Assembly (NCBI GenBank): GCA_964035795.1
Contig: OZ038322.1
Location: 16,105,447-16,169,446 of the forward strand
DNA: 64,000 bases
Reading direction: 5' to 3'
DNA from: Pterobdella sp. o SKG-2022
Lineage: Eukaryota; Annelida; Clitellata; Hirudinida; Piscicolidae
This document shows positions 1 through 14,582 of the stretch, one piece after another (within the stretch, counting starts at the first letter, position 1; each line of letters opens with the position of its first letter). Position numbers and translations under genes: made by a program. Below the pieces are notes generated by a model. That model was not told the origin of the DNA, searched no databases, and saw nothing but the letters and a program-made list of their open reading frames with translations.

Positions 1-27
1 ATTTAGCTGCTTAAACGACATTTGCAG

Positions 28-3000
28 TGCATAAAAGTGTCAGCCCACCCGAGACAAGGAGGTGTGCTCTGTGAGACGTTGGTGTGTTGTATAAAGCAGA
101 ATCCAGAGCCTTTGTTGCTTCGTCTGCAGAGCCTGGGTGTGGTCTCGCAACTGGTTTTTGATAAAGAATTGTCTTTTGGGAAGACTTTATTACACAGGTT
201 TATTTGGTGTTCGATGTGGAAGGTTGAATTTCTGTGTTCATTTGTGAGTGCTCATTACCATCACCACTGGTGACAATGATTAAACTAAATTAGACGTTGA
301 AAAAAATCAAAAAAAGTACATAAGTTTTGAATTTTTATTCAATTTTTTTTTCAAATTCAAATAAAGCTTTTTTAACTTACAGACCCGTGTCTAAGATCTT
401 AACACTGACCAATGAGCAAGCGCTGCCAGTGTATTGGAAATTCAGTGGTTTGGAAAACTTGGGTGACGGGTTTTGTGTTGCATTTTGTGAAGGAGTCATC
501 CCTCCTTTTGCATCGTCTGACGTTGAATTTATCTTCAAGTCTGACACCGCTCTCAAAGTTGATAAAGACATCAAGCTGGAGGTTGGAGCAGTTTGATACT
601 AATTTGGTTCTACTAAATAATGTTCTTTTATCAAAAGTATATGTTGTTCATTTGAAAATAATCTTTCGTATTTTATTGATATCATTGAACTTGAAAAGTA
701 AAACTTAATTCAACTAATAAAGCGAAAACGTTGTGACTCGTTCAAATTCCTTAAACACTTCAACCAGGTTTATGATAAAACATGCTTATTGGGTCTTTCT
801 CAATGCGAAGAAATAAAAATATTGGCTGAAGCTTTTGATATCAGTGTTGATGTCATCTTACCCAAAGGTTTCCTTTGTTTTCAACAGTCTAAAATAGCTA
901 CAATAGTTCGACAGTTATTTTAATAAATATTTTTTTTCAAATTTTTGCTAATATTTACCAATACTTTGTTCGATAATTATGAAATAAAACATCAAATGAC
1001 TATACTTTTGAATGAAACCACTTTAGTTTTTGGTCCTTCATTAATTATAACAAACAGCATTTGAATTCAAACTTTCATCTTTAGTTACTTTTGTGTAATA
1101 ATTTATATAAAATGTATTATTTATTATTAAAATTATCACTATCACTATTCAAAACTTTATTTTTGTTGTATAACGATGAGTTTTGTGAAATAAGGACAAT
1201 GCTTTATATTCAAGTTAAATTTTACATAAAACTATTAATTAAGGCTTTCATTAAATTTCACTTCAGGCCTTCAGGGTTGTGTAGATTTTGGCACTTGCAA
1301 AGTAGGCAGCAACAATAAACTGGTTGTCAATCTCAAAAACAAAGGCGAATTTTATGTCAATTACGTGTATGTGTTTAGTCAATCCCTTATTCAAATTTTA
1401 GATTGTTTGAATCAGTTTGAAACAAAAAATGTTGTATTAAAAAGTTTTATAAACTAACTTAAACCCTCCATTTCATATCAGATATAAGCTTTTAATATAA
1501 TCTTTCAGGATCACCCATTCTTTGAAAACATGCCAAATTAAGAAATTCGCTCGCATCTTTTCATTTACTCCCTCCAAGGGCGTTTTACTGCCTGATAAAA
1601 TGGTTCCTATCACTATGACGTTCAATCCCTGTTATGAGATGTTTCTGTGCAACCAGGTTTTTCGGCTGTTTTAAACAAACATTTATAATTTAGTACCAAA
1701 AATATAATTAGAAAAAAAGCATAGAATCTTAAATAATATACTCACAAAATTTATTTCATTATTATAAAATCATCTACTAAGGGTCTACTTAATAACTAAA
1801 AAACAAGCGGCTTATGGAACTTGATATCCAGTGAAGATACTTACCAAATCCATCGCACCAGGTTTTGTTCAAGCTCAACTTGTTCGTGTCAAGAAGACTT
1901 GCGAACTACCCTGAGGAATACAGAGAAGGGTGCAATGTGAATATCGATGACACCGCCATTGCTGTCATTCCCATCAGAGTCACTGCCAAAGCTGTCTACT
2001 CCAAGTGCTTCTAATTTCTTGTTTATCATAACGTTTTATAACAAGACTGTATATAAAATACAAAAAAATTGAAATTTATTTTATAAAAATCTTATTATAT
2101 TTGAATGTTTATAAACTATTGATCAAATGATTGATAAAATATTGAAGTAGTAAAAGCTTCCTTTTATAGACATCATATCTTTTACAGGTTCATCATAACA
2201 CCAAACGACCACCTTAAAATGAACTCGATCAAAATATGCCAAAAGACATCAGAAACTTTCACTATCGAAAATATTGGTGAAGCATTTCCGTTCACATTCA
2301 AGATAACTTCCAAGCTCAGTCAAGAATATTTAGAAAATCCAGTGGTTGAAGAGGAGGAAGATGATAAGTCAAAAAAGTATAAATTTTTTTCTGTTGTTAT
2401 TCTCTTATGTTGTTTGTGCTTTATTTGCCTGAAATATATAAATACTCTTAAAAAAATATCATTTTTAAAATATCTTTCTTACAGGGGCCAAAAAAACAAA
2501 AAGAAAAAGAGTGAGAACAAAAACGCCAAATCTTCTTCTAAGGCTCGGAAAACTCCAAAAGAGTAACCCATGAATTAATATTTAGAGATTCATATCTATT
2601 TTTGAAGGATTATTTTAGCACTTATTTAAAGGTTTATGAAAAATATTGACAACTTTTTTTTCAAAAAACTTCACATATATATAAAACGTAAAGTCTTACC
2701 AATTAAAACTATTTTTTAATTAGAAAGTCGTTAAACTTTCAGAAAATCTTTATGTATTTTGAATGACATCATTTCATTAAAACTCAGAGAAGAGCCTGAA
2801 AGACTGCAGACGAGCATATTCCAAATTCATCCTGCCAAAGGAACTGTGGCTGTGGGTGACAAAGCAACTATCACTGTAGAGTGTGAGCCTGGCTTCGAAG
2901 CATGCTTTCAAGATGTTTGTCACTATTTATCTCTGTATATAGGTTTTTTTCATTGATAGTTTAGTAACATTATGTGATGAAAACAAACACGAAGTATTTA

Positions 3001-6000
3001 TTAACCTAAATCACAAAGCTTTTCGTAAGTCTAACTTCAATTAGTAAGTGATATTACTTGATAAAGTGAGTTAGACGCACGAAAAGCTTCGTGGAGTTAA
3101 ATTTCAAAAAGTGTTTTCATTTGAAAATTTATGTTTGGCTTGAAGAATTAAAATTGTTGTATCTCCATGTTGAGAAACGGCTGATTGTAAAAAGTTGATG
3201 AATCATTCATTTCAATATGTACGGTTTTTTATTGGATAATATTATGCCAAAGGATGTGAAGATCTACATAGAAAACTCGAAAGAACTCCATTTGAAACCA
3301 CCCTTGGCGATCCTATACAGTGTTTTGGTAGATGCTGTGGTTCCTAGATTTGAGACTGCAGATTTGAGTGAGATCTTCGAAGAGCATTTGATCTCTAGTA
3401 TTCACTGCGACGATTGTGCTTTTGAGAAACAACTGCAGTGCTTCAAAGGAAGTGGGGCCTTCAGAATGCCACTTAATAAATTTGTTTTCAAAGATACATT
3501 AGTCGGGCAAAAGAACAGCGCCAACTTCAAAATCATCAACATTTGTAAGGTTAACATGATTTTTTGCTGTTTTAAGTTATTATCTCACAAGATATATAAT
3601 TTGTTAATTTTACGATGCTTGTGTTAAGCGTTCATTTATTTAAAGATTCCCATTGAAGTGTCAGTCAAACTCTACAACTCTGAAGCGTTGAAGGAGAGTG
3701 CTACAACAAACTATAATAACAACGCTAACAAAATCAAAAAAGACCAAAAATCTAGTAGAGGCGTCCAAGTAAACCTCAACCCAGACTTGTTTAAAGTGTC
3801 TGCAGATACTCTCATGATACCACCATTGGAATACCAATGTGTCAACGTCTCATTTAAGCCCACTGTCCTTCAGGTGAGTCATGTGATTTGGTGCATATGA
3901 ATTTGAAATAACATGCTTGTAGTGATGAACTGGTTGAAAATGCATGTGAACTATGGTTGATTAAAACTTTCAATTCAATAATAAATAAGAAAAATACATG
4001 TTGAACCATAAAATATTCATCAAAAAGAATATGTCGATTATTTGATCGCTCCTATCTGGGCTTTTGGTTGCGCAATTGATTGGTTCCACAGGGATCTACT
4101 CCATGTGGACCACTAAAAATCGTCCAACGCGGGATCGAACCCGGTATTTTTAAATAGTTAGTCTAATGCTCAACCACTGAGCTATAGAGGCTGACTATGG
4201 CCATCAACTCGATTAAAATACTTGATATAATTTTTAATTTATCATTAAATTTTTGATAGTTTTGCCTATAAATTAAAATATAACTTGGTGAAACAATTTT
4301 ATTAATCTGGCTAAAAGCTTCTTCAAACCTTTCTTCCAGGTAAGTTCATGTTTCTTCGAGGCAAGCATAACAAGCTTCAACTGTCCCGAGGAGAAGGTGC
4401 AACCGTGCAGGTCAACAAAAATTAAATTTTTATGATAATAATCAAATAGAAACTTTAAAACTCTTCATTTCTAACTATATGGTTTTGTTGAGATTGTTGT
4501 TTAACATGTAGATCAAACATTGCAGGTTGACGTTTCAAATAGAAGGAGACAGTGTTTTACCGATGTTGAAAGTCATCAATCCTCACTCTCCTAGCCATTC
4601 AGAAAGTCGAATAAATTTCAAATCCTACTCTTCCAGCAAACATGTCTGTAAAGAACTGACTCTCATTAATGAGTCCAGCTTGCCATGCATGGTCTGTTAA
4701 TGAATTGTTGTTAGGATAAAAGTTCCTATGATTTCTGATGTATTAATATGTTTTTATGATGTTTTAGTATCTGTCGTGAATTGTCGATGATTGATGTTTC
4801 GAATATAAATGGAATATTTTATACTTAATGAGTTTTCTTTATAATAATTGATTGTTAGAGGGCATTACAGGTTGATGTTGAAATTGAAAGTGAAGATGAA
4901 GCCTTTGATTTATCAGTCTTCCACAACAACCAACTCATATGTAATGAAAAATTCACATTCAATAACTTTTTTGATTTAAACAATGTAATAAAAACAGTAG
5001 AAAATATATTTCACATAAAATATGTTATTATTAATAAAATTTCATCTTAAATCAAAATATAGTTTAAAAAACCATATTTTTCAGCTATATGTTGATTTAA
5101 CATAAAATATATAGTGGCAAACAAATTTAGTTATATCTACATTCAAAAACAAAGGTGGTGTGTTGAAACTAGGCAAGTGCGAAACAGCTCGTGTGTTGGT
5201 AACATATTTGAGTTGCAAAGTTGGCACTTCGGTGGGAACAGTGACTTTCAATCTGCCTGATAACATTTTCCACACCCCTTCAGTTCAACTGATAGGAGAG
5301 CTTGTCATAACTGATGTTTATATCGATAATATTTCAGTTCCATTTGCTCCTCTTGCTACTAATTTTAATTCCAATACTTCGAATGGGACGGAGAATCAAG
5401 GTTAGTGGTTTGTTGAATTTTTTGATTTTTTTTTTCATGTTTGAAACTTCATCAAAAAAAAAATGATAATAAAATACTAATGTTTTATATAATAATTTTT
5501 CAACTTTTACAAATGCATAGAAAAAGAAATGTCTGAAGCAAAGATAACTAATGAAAGTATCGATTTGGGAGAGGTTTTTGTGAATGAAAGAAGAGCTTTC
5601 ACGTTTGATCTCTTGAACCAGACTGATGACCATGCCTTCAAATTTGAATGGGAGCCACAAGTTGCACAAGATGATGAAATAAATACTGATGTAAACGAAG
5701 AAATAAATGATAATGAGAATCAACCAAAAAAGAAAAATGAAAAAACAAAAAACGATAAAAATATAGTGGAAAACAAAAACAATAAAGACAAGCTAAAAAA
5801 GAAAGATGATAAAGTAGAAGAAGCTGAGAAAATAGGCCGCGTAGAGTCTTCCAAACCCCCATCAACAACAATAACCTTCCACCCTTCTTGTGGTCACATC
5901 ATGCCTCGGAGTTCTAAGCAGATTAGTGTAGTTTTCCAGTCTGACGAGCCTGTGTTGTACGAGTTTTTACCTCTGTGCTGTTTGATCACTCCTATCGGCT

Positions 6001-9000
6001 ACCTTCGAGAATCAAACATTTTCAACTGGGATTGTCTCATGAAACAGACAAAATGGCTTGCCGCTGATAAAAAAGACGTTTCACAACTCAAAAGGTATGC
6101 TTTTTAAATATTTTAATTAAAATGTTCGTACTTCATGGTTAAAATTTGTTGCTGTCGAACAATTGCAGAAATGAAAATGAGACGTTTATGAAGAAAGTGG
6201 TTGAAGATGTACAAGAACCTCTTTATAAAGTATTTGAAGGGAAATCACAAATAGAACTCGATTTTTTCGTCAACTGCCAGTTTTGTTCATTTGAGTTGAA
6301 ACAGCGTAAACTCTGCTTCGAGTCTGTTCCTATTGGGTTCACCAAAACCCTCACGTTAGTCATTTAGCATGCTTTAAAAAAGCTTATTGTGTATTTTGTT
6401 TGAATAGAGATTTTTTTCAATTTGCTAAACATAAAACGACTCGCCACAATCCCAACTATTCTAAAACATACATGTTCACAAAAGTGTGGAGCTAATGAAC
6501 ACCTCGACCATCAGCATGCCTTTCGAATGGTCATTAGTGCAACAACCTGCATACCCTGAAGAGGCTTGTCAAAAAGTATGCATTGATGATTGTTTATTGG
6601 ATTAAACCTTTCATGGCAAATTATATTTTAACAGTTCCAATTAGTTGAACATCAAGTTTTATATTTTTTTTTAATAATATAAAATATTCAACAGTCCATG
6701 GCTCCGAGCATGTTCAGTATAATACCTGCAAGTGGATGCGTGAAAGGAGGGTGCTCCCAGCAGATCAGGGTTTCGTTTTTGGCTTCGACAGCTGGTCAGT
6801 TCCTACAAGAAGCTGTGTGCTGGTAGGAAATTAAACGCATTATGTTAAATCTCATTTATGTAAAAATTTGAAAAACCCTATATAATTATTATCTTGAAAA
6901 TTCTAAGAAACCATTAAAAGCTAAAATTCTTTAAAATAAGATTAAAACTTTTATTTTTTCAACAGTATACCAAACCTGCCATTGAACGAAGAGTTGCCCA
7001 AGCTGATTATGCAAGTGGAAGCGGTAGGCTCTCCATTAGTTTTTGAAGACTTCCAACACACAGACTACCTTTCCCGGCGGGATCCGAGGTGAGTTTCAAC
7101 TTTTGAAAGCCGAGTTGAAACATTTGTCAGTAATTCTAATATTAAGTGATTGAATATTTTAAGCTAATTTAGATATTTATTTAAAATGACAATTAAGGAA
7201 TATTAAAATTTTCACGAAGTTTTTCTTAAGATAAACTAGCATAATCTTTTTGATTCAATACATAAATGAATGTCAGATCATCAAGACTTTTAAGTTTGCT
7301 TGTTAAATTAAATTTTTCGTTTCAAATGATTTTATAATTTTTGTTTAACCTTTCGAGTTATAAATTCCTAAGTATGTTTTATTTCGATTTTAATTTAATA
7401 AAAAAGTTAAACTGATTTTTTTTTAAAATAAATTTATAAAACTGAAAAAACATCCTGCCATAGATACGTGATGCCAAAAATGATGCACATAGACACTAAC
7501 TACCTCTACTTCCTCAACAATACACTGAATCGTGCTGATGTCAGAACCTTAGAGTTCACGGCCATTGGCATCAACAGAACAGTATCTCAATGGTAATCAA
7601 TGTTGACTTTGAAGAATATAAATTTATGTAATGTTTCCATTGACAGTTTCTTCATTAGGAACACCACGTGTTGTGATTTGGAGTTTTCATGGAGTCGGGT
7701 TGATTCAGAGAATGAGATGTACGTTCCTTTTAGATGCAATGCTATGTGTGGTGTCATCAAGAGTTGCAAGAGGTTTCAGGTGGGAGCATACTTCTTTCGT
7801 GGAAATAATTCCAACTACTTCAATTTATGTTGAGTAATTTGCCATGGACTCAATAGTTTCTGGGATGGCATTAATATTAGCCCGTTTTTCTGAATATTTT
7901 ATTTTCCGTTTAAAATAAGACTAATTAAAAAATTTGAAAATAACTTTAAACATCTTTTGAACATGTTTGAAATGCTTGGAGACAGATGCAGATCGATTAC
8001 GTCTCAAGAAATTCCTACATAGAAGAGAGCTTGTGGTTGTTTCGCACGGTGGACCCTCCGACTGAGGTTCCAGTGCTGTTGGTGGGCAGCTGCAGAGAGC
8101 CTATTGTTTTTCTGGACAAAACTTTCTATGATTTCAAAAACATCTTTGCTTGTTTGTGGCTTTTTTTTTTGTTTAACCTTTCAATTTATATTCGAAAATT
8201 CGAACTATTTCAAAACATGTTTGTGTTGAAAGGCAAAGAAGTGATCACTGAGCTTTGTCTGTGGAATCAAGAAGTTGATGAGTGTTTTTCTTTTGAGTGG
8301 GTGGATTGTGTTCCAAATGAAACAGAAACATACAAGTTAAGAATTTGTCCTTCTTCTGGAGTACTTCCGCCTTGCTCCTCGTTTGATTCATTTTTCGATA
8401 TTCACTAGATTTAATAACGTCGTTTTTTTTGTATATTAACATATTAAAAATTTGAAGTTTTAATTCTTTGAGCCAAACATAAATATTCTGAAATAAAAAT
8501 TAAAATGTTTTTTTGACAAGCAGAACAAAGATAGTTGTGAAATACATGCAGAAGTTTGAAGGCGAAGTGAAGAGCAGTTTAACTTTCAAAGTTCAAAATA
8601 AACAACAAGCACTCACTTTCAAATTCAAAGCCCAGGCTCATCTGGTGTGCTCTCGAGTGTCATATGGGCTGAGTCCTCCTGAAGAAGTGATTTCGGGTAC
8701 CTGCCATATTGTCGACTTCGAAGAGGTTGGTGCATTCACAAAAGAATTTGTATGCAAGTTATATTTGCTATAAAGTACTTAAATTGCATGCAAACTTATT
8801 TGAAAAGAAAATTAAATGGCATATTCAAAATACCATGGAAATTACGACTATTAATTTTTAAGAAATATTTCAACTTTCAATGAATACAGCTCAAACACTG
8901 TTTCATGAATAGTCGTTTTAGTCAAAAACTTATGCGAGAGATTCATTCTGGAAATTATGAAACATAATATTTTTGAAAATATTTTTTATTTTTTGAAAAT

Positions 9001-12000
9001 ATTGAGACCAACCAAAAACTCCAGGTGAAAATAAAAGAGAAGTCTAAAAAGCATGTGAAAGTGCACAACCTGAGTGGGCTGATGATTGAGTACTCGTGGG
9101 TGTTCATGTGTGCAGGATGTCCTGTGCTTCCCGAGTACCTCTCAGTCGAGCCTGCCACCGGAGGCATTCCTGTCGAGTCCTCTGTCGACTGTGTCATCAC
9201 TTTCAACCCTCTATGTCCCGTCTATATCAATAATATAGACCTTATGCTTTGTGTGAGTTGTGATTGTGTTTGAAAATAGTTGAGTTTTTTGGTTTCATGC
9301 TGAACTGAATTTAACAAAATATATTGATATTCAAGATAAAAGAAGGCTGCACTTATAACTTCAAGTTGTTGGGAGAAGCAGTTGAGAAAGGAGCTTTAGA
9401 CTTTTCTTTCCATCAGTTTGATTTTGGGCCGTGTTACATTACAAACGGCAGTGAGTCTCTTTGTGTCAACCTTAAAATCACCAACACCTCGAATGAAGCC
9501 ATCAAGTCAGCTTCGAAAATTTTTAAAACTTTCATTGAAAAATGATTTGAATATTTGGTAAAAAATTGATTTAAAACTAGATTGAACGCTATCATATTCA
9601 AACCACATATTGATTTTAACATTCAAAATAGCTTGCAGACCCTTCCGAACCAAGAGAAGTGGTTGAAGTTCAAATCGATCTCCTTCAACATAAACCCTTG
9701 CTGCAGTATCGTGGTGGGTTTTAAGTTCGTGCCCACTTGTGTCATGCAATATTGCACTGATGTGGTCTTTGTGGCTGACGGCTGCCAACGAACGCCTGTG
9801 TGTTTCACCGGTTGTGGAGTAGCTGTGCAAGTGAGCACCATTGTTCAGCTTGTAAAACAAATGTCTAGATTGTTATAAAAGTAAACCATTTATTCAACAA
9901 AGTTGACAGTAATTGAGTTTGAAAATCAAAATGAACGCACCAACACGGCAGTTGAAGATGGAAGGAATCATGTGTGATGAGTTGTCAATGGGTAGCATCG
10001 GGATTGGAGAGTGTGTCAAGCGGAAGGTTTCACTGTGCAACGCAGGACCCTTGTCTCTTGACCTGCTTCTATGTTGCACCATCAGCAACCCTGACCTCAC
10101 ATTCTCTGGCACTTTGGAGTTCAACCCTAAGGTCAACAGCTGTGCTTGTCAGATGTTCCTTCTAAAACTCATGCTTCGGTATTGGATCGAGTGGAAATTT
10201 AAGTTTCTTGTCGTGAATAAAACTTTCTTTACTCAAAACTTAATTATCTTGGGGCATGTAACTTAATAAAAGCATTTAACTCAATTAGGAAATATATATT
10301 TTTCTTCATTTTATTAAAATTTTTGGATGTTTTGTCAATTTGAAAGTTTTTAAGCATAAAATCAGTTTTTCTTTCTAATTTAAATTTTATCTTACAAAAG
10401 AAAAAAATTTATTTTTCAATAAAATTTTTGGAATTTATAAAACATTTTTTTTTCTTATGGGAGTTAAACGGGATTTTAAAAAAACTTGCTCAAAATTTTA
10501 AAGATAAATTATTTTTTTTACTTTTTATAATTATGATATATAAAAATTAAAAAAGTTTTTGTTTTTTTCAAACTTTTAAAATTTTATCACAAACTGAAAT
10601 TTTTTTAAACTTCATGCCAATCAAGTTAAAACCAATTAATCATCACTAATTATTTATTAAAACAAGAAAATATTTTACATTTCACTAGACATTATATTTT
10701 GCATTTTCTTCTTAAAAATATAAAAATTCAATAATTCTTCTCATCAACCCACTAGGTGCCCATATGCCTTCCAGCGTGCATGAGCACGCCAGTCACCGTG
10801 GTATTTCATCCCAGAAAGAGGATTCCGTACTTTGTTGAGAACGTTAGTTTCATTGCATTTCATTGTTTTTGATGCAGTCTTGTTAATTTATGCACAAACT
10901 ATGTTTTATTGTTTATCGAGTGAAACTGATATATGATTAAATGCATTTAATAAAAACTTCAAAAAAGAAACTCAGGTTTGTGTAAATAAATAAAATTACA
11001 TTGCAATATTCCAATTGAAATAATCATTACCTCAAATTTATGAACTATTACTAACAAAGGTATAAACTCATTCAAATAAAAATGTCCTCGAAACAGTTGT
11101 TTGCCAAAGTGTTGGGCATGGAAGTTAATGTATGCAAGATTTCCGGGACAGCGCTAGGGATGAAAGTGGTGTTGGTGGTGGATGAAGTTCATTTTAAGGC
11201 TTGCCACGTGGAAACCTCCAACTGCAAAACAGTTGTCATGGCGAATATTGGGGACTTTGGGACGCAGTAAATGTTTTGTTTTTATTTGGATGTTATAGCG
11301 TGCTTTTACAATTGTACATTCAAATGTTCCATTGAAGCGATCAAACGATGTATACTTGAGGCTTTCTTTTGTATTTTTTGACAGATTTATTCATAACAGT
11401 AAATATCACTTTGAATGTTGAAAGATAAAATGAAATTTTAGAATCTAATAAAATTATGATACCATTGTGTAATAAAACATGGCCATGATTGCATTAAGTT
11501 GAATTATATTGTAGTTTTTTTTGAAATTTTTTTGACAAAAACTTATTAAAGTTAAAAATATACAAAACCAGATTCCGATGGTGCGAAACAAGATCTGACG
11601 TTTCAGTTTTTCCAAACAATGGATTTTTGGGAGCAGGGGACAAAGTCACATTGACAGTCAAATACTCACCTCGCTGTCCTGGTGAAAGACTATGCCATGT
11701 AAAAAGCTCGTTTGATTAAAATAGAATATCGTTAAAAACATCGATTTTTTAAATTCATGAGAGACATTGAAATAAAAACTTGTAGGAGTTGGTGTGCAGT
11801 GTTGACGGGCATGAAGACCTCATTCTCACTGTGACTGGGAGCAGCCTGCCCCAGCCTGAACCCCAAGAGACCATTGAAATGCAGGCACCAGTCAGAGGAA
11901 AATCTGTCAAGACCATCAACGTCGCCAATCCAACAAACGATGTTTTTGAGCTTCGACCCAGTTTCAAGGGATCTTTTTGGTCGGGACTTCCTCGTGTAGT

Positions 12001-14309
12001 AATGCCTGCTAACTCCACTCATTCTTATGAAATTGTCTACCAACCTTTGTTCACTGCTCACCATCCATTTTTGGTAAGTTATAACTCACGTTCACTTTTT
12101 TGTTATATTCATCAAAATAACATATACTATGTATTTGAAAAATGATGAAATCATCAGGGAAGTTTGCTACTGAGGCTGGCAGAGGGAGGTCTGATGGTAT
12201 ACAACCTCCTTGGCACCACGAGCGAGCCTGAACCCAGTGGCGATGAGATAAAAGAGATGCCTTGTAACTGTTTGTGTGTGCACATGATCAAGGTGCAGAA
12301 CTACCTCAATGAACCGCAAATGTCTGTCTCCAATTGTTTTATTCTGATTTTTAATTGTACTTTCACTCAAAATTCAAGATAAATGTTCAATAGATTAATT
12401 CTAAAATCATTTCAGTTTCAAAATTCGTTGTTGAAATGATTGTTTTGAAGGTTGAGAATGAAAATCAAAAGCTTAGACCCAGTGCCCCCAAAGGCTCCCT
12501 TGGACTTCCCTCATGGCGTCGAAGACCCAATCAAAATCAACGGCCTCGAAATGGTATCATAAATTATTCATTTCGTGCATGTTTGAGTTGGTAATAAATA
12601 ATAAACCTTGATAGAAAAATATTTTTTTAATTTCACACTATACAAGCAAGAATTTCTAAATTTTGTTTTATTACAAGTGAGTTCTCAAGGCAATTGCAAG
12701 CTTCTTCAGACATCACCTATGCTGCATAACTGCAAATTATGGCTCTCAAACGCACAAAAACATTAAAAATTCATCGAGTCTTTGAACAATATCAAAGATG
12801 CTCATATTAAATTTCATTATGAATAGTATTTTGTAACTGTCAGATTGAGGTAGCAGCATTGTCGTCTTACAACTACAAATTATCGATCTATTCATACGTC
12901 CAAGGCATTTTCAAGTATAAAGTGCGGGAGACAATTTTTTTGTCTAAATTTTTTTTTGATATGTTTTTGAGTATCTTCATTAAAAATAAATAGTTTTAGA
13001 TTTCAAATAAATATAAGTCTGAGTATTTTTTAAATTCAATTTACACTTCCATATTAACCAAAGCTTAGTTCCTTATAGAACTTTATTTGCTTTAAATTCA
13101 GGTGACGTTTGTGAATCCATGCAGCAAAGAGTACATGTTTTATAACTTGACGTTGATCTTCAAGGCAGAAGATATCCATGCATGCATCACATTAGAAACA
13201 CAAGCCAGACTGCAAGTGCACCACGAAGTGTGTCTCAGAAACCCCCTCAACTGCACCCTGCCACTCATTCTCACATCTGACCTGCCCATCACTTTCCCTG
13301 GCCTTCTACAGATACCCCCTTTTACCGAAGTCTCATTGCTTTTATAATTATAATGCTATTTTTGTTTTTTTATTTTCTATATATTTCAAAAACTTTACCC
13401 AATAGAAAAGAGTTACTGTGTCTTACTTACCATTGCAAGCGGAAATTTTGGAAGGAAAACTAGAAATAGAAAGTGAAAAAGTTGCAAAATTGGTGTACCA
13501 AGTAAAACTCAAAGCAGATCAAGCTCTTCCCGAGGCTACCATCTTTTTCCAAGTGTGTCTCGGAAGCAGTCAAACGTTGTTTGCGCGGTTCAATAATCTC
13601 AGAGAAGCTGGGACAAAATATCTGTGCAAAGTTTGATGTTATTTTCTTATCTATCAATAAGTCGGTTATTCAAAATCATTTAAAATTTTCAAATAATCAT
13701 AAATATTCATTATAAACACAAAAAATGCTTATAGACAGACACTCGCAGTTTCACATGCAATGAAAACTTCACTTCAACTGCGGGCTTACAAAACGTTGAA
13801 GTTACGTTCGAGCCTTCAGAAGTGGGTGTCTCAACTGGACGACTTGAGGTGTCAGACAGAGGCTTGTATGTCTTTCCTCTTCAGGGCAGGTGTCTCCCTC
13901 CCAAACCCATGGTCTGTCTGCCGTTGCATTTCAACATGAGATTTTAAAATTTATATTCAAAATTGAAATATATATCTTTGGAATTTGAAATTTGAAGGGC
14001 CCTATAAATGTGAAAACGGGAACGGAAGCGAAAGTCAAATTTAAAAATATTTTTTGGAAAAGTAAACTGTTTTATTTCAACGTTGAGCATAAAGCCTTCA
14101 AACTAAATGTTGATTCAAAAAAACTTGATTCGAAAGAAGAAATTGAAATTTGTATTAGTTTCACTGGAAAAGAAGTGACAAAAAGCTGCATAAAAATCAC
14201 ATTCAATGAAGATTGTGGGCGTTGTACCAATGCCACGTGCTCTTGTTGTAGAGATATCAATGAGAAAAACAATGCAGAGTGGCTATATTATCTTAACGGT
14301 GTTCTATGA
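28..14309 (+). CDS. HYDIN: HYDIN, axonemal central-pair protein (C-terminal ~2340 residues, 5' end outside window)
   Basis: HYDIN is a giant ASH/MSP-domain protein of the C2b projection of the ciliary central pair, needed for ciliary bending. Forty exons join without a frame break into 2338 residues; human HYDIN has about 5100. Order and content of the ASH-like blocks follow vertebrate HYDIN to its C-terminus: LGDGF near the start, IPNLPLNEELPK at exon 20, PPKPMGPINVKTG near the end, and final WLYYLNGVL. Two lysine/acid-rich inserts occur (2341-2562 and 5680-5830). Exons: 28-197, 383-581, 768-867, 1267-1366, 1509-1656, 1862-2004, 2188-2376, 2485-2562, 2743-2914, 3253-3549, 3646-3873, 4340-4410, 4526-4691, 4871-4940, 5131-5400, 5521-6094, 6169-6354, 6485-6575, 6695-6822, 6966-7088, 7464-7592, 7647-7779, 7986-8151, 8233-8380, 8524-8725, 9025-9252, 9336-9505, 9632-9830, 9952-10131, 10756-10842, 11097-11266, 11572-11698, 11786-12073, 12158-12321, 12451-12553, 12844-12921, 13102-13329, 13406-13630, 13735-13911, 13998-14309. 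Stop TGA at 14307. Individual splice sites were chosen by eye; some (2376, 3253, 9952) have near alternatives. Confidence 0.93.
2970..3124. repeat. Inverted-repeat (hairpin) element, family 2, HYDIN intron
   Basis: Two imperfect arms, 2975-3036 and 3066-3123, share ATGAAAACA...AAGCTTTTCGT and its reverse complement and flank a centre containing GATATTACTTG. The AAGCTTTTCGTAAG motif recurs at 56480-56575, 60965-61146 and 61245-61350, so this is one copy of a dispersed MITE-like family. Confidence 0.6.
4045..4195 (-). mobile_element. tRNA-derived SINE in HYDIN intron 11
   Basis: On the minus strand the segment reads as a tRNA-like head: a D-arm GCTC/GAGC with A-box (4169-4183) and a T-arm with B-box GGGTTCGATCCC (about 4130-4143), followed by an unrelated body. 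The 5' acceptor half (GCCTCTA) does not pair with the 3' side, so this is a SINE relic and not a tRNA gene. It lies in the intron 3874-4339. Confidence 0.6.
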
Positions 14310-14475
14310 TGGTGTGCAATGGTTTGAAGATAGTGTGATCAAAGCATTTTTAAATCTCTTAATAGCTAAGCTGCTAAGAAATAGTTAATTATTTTTTTTT
14401 TTTCATGTTGGTTTTTATAAAATAAGTTGTTGATAGTTTTTTAAAAAACTCTTTAATTATTTTACTGTTATTCAT

Positions 14476-14481
14476 AATAAA
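14476..14481 (+). promoter_or_regulatory. Poly(A) signal of HYDIN
   Basis: AATAAA lies 167 bases after the HYDIN stop codon and is followed by a T/G-rich stretch. It is the first canonical hexamer downstream. Confidence 0.5.
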
Positions 14482-14582
14482 TTCCTATTGTTTTGAAGAT
14501 TTTTTTTTTCTCGCGAGTATCAAAAACTGGCAATCAAATTTAAATTTAAATTTAGTGTAATGTAAAACAATATATATATAGC

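Noticed and set aside
4119..4192. Possible minus-strand tRNA gene
   Set aside because: D- and T-arms are present but the acceptor halves do not pair and the anticodon arm is poor; called a SINE head.
9507..9860. 117-codon minus-strand open frame
   Set aside because: It lies antisense over a clear HYDIN exon (9632-9830) and has no family resemblance; a shadow frame.
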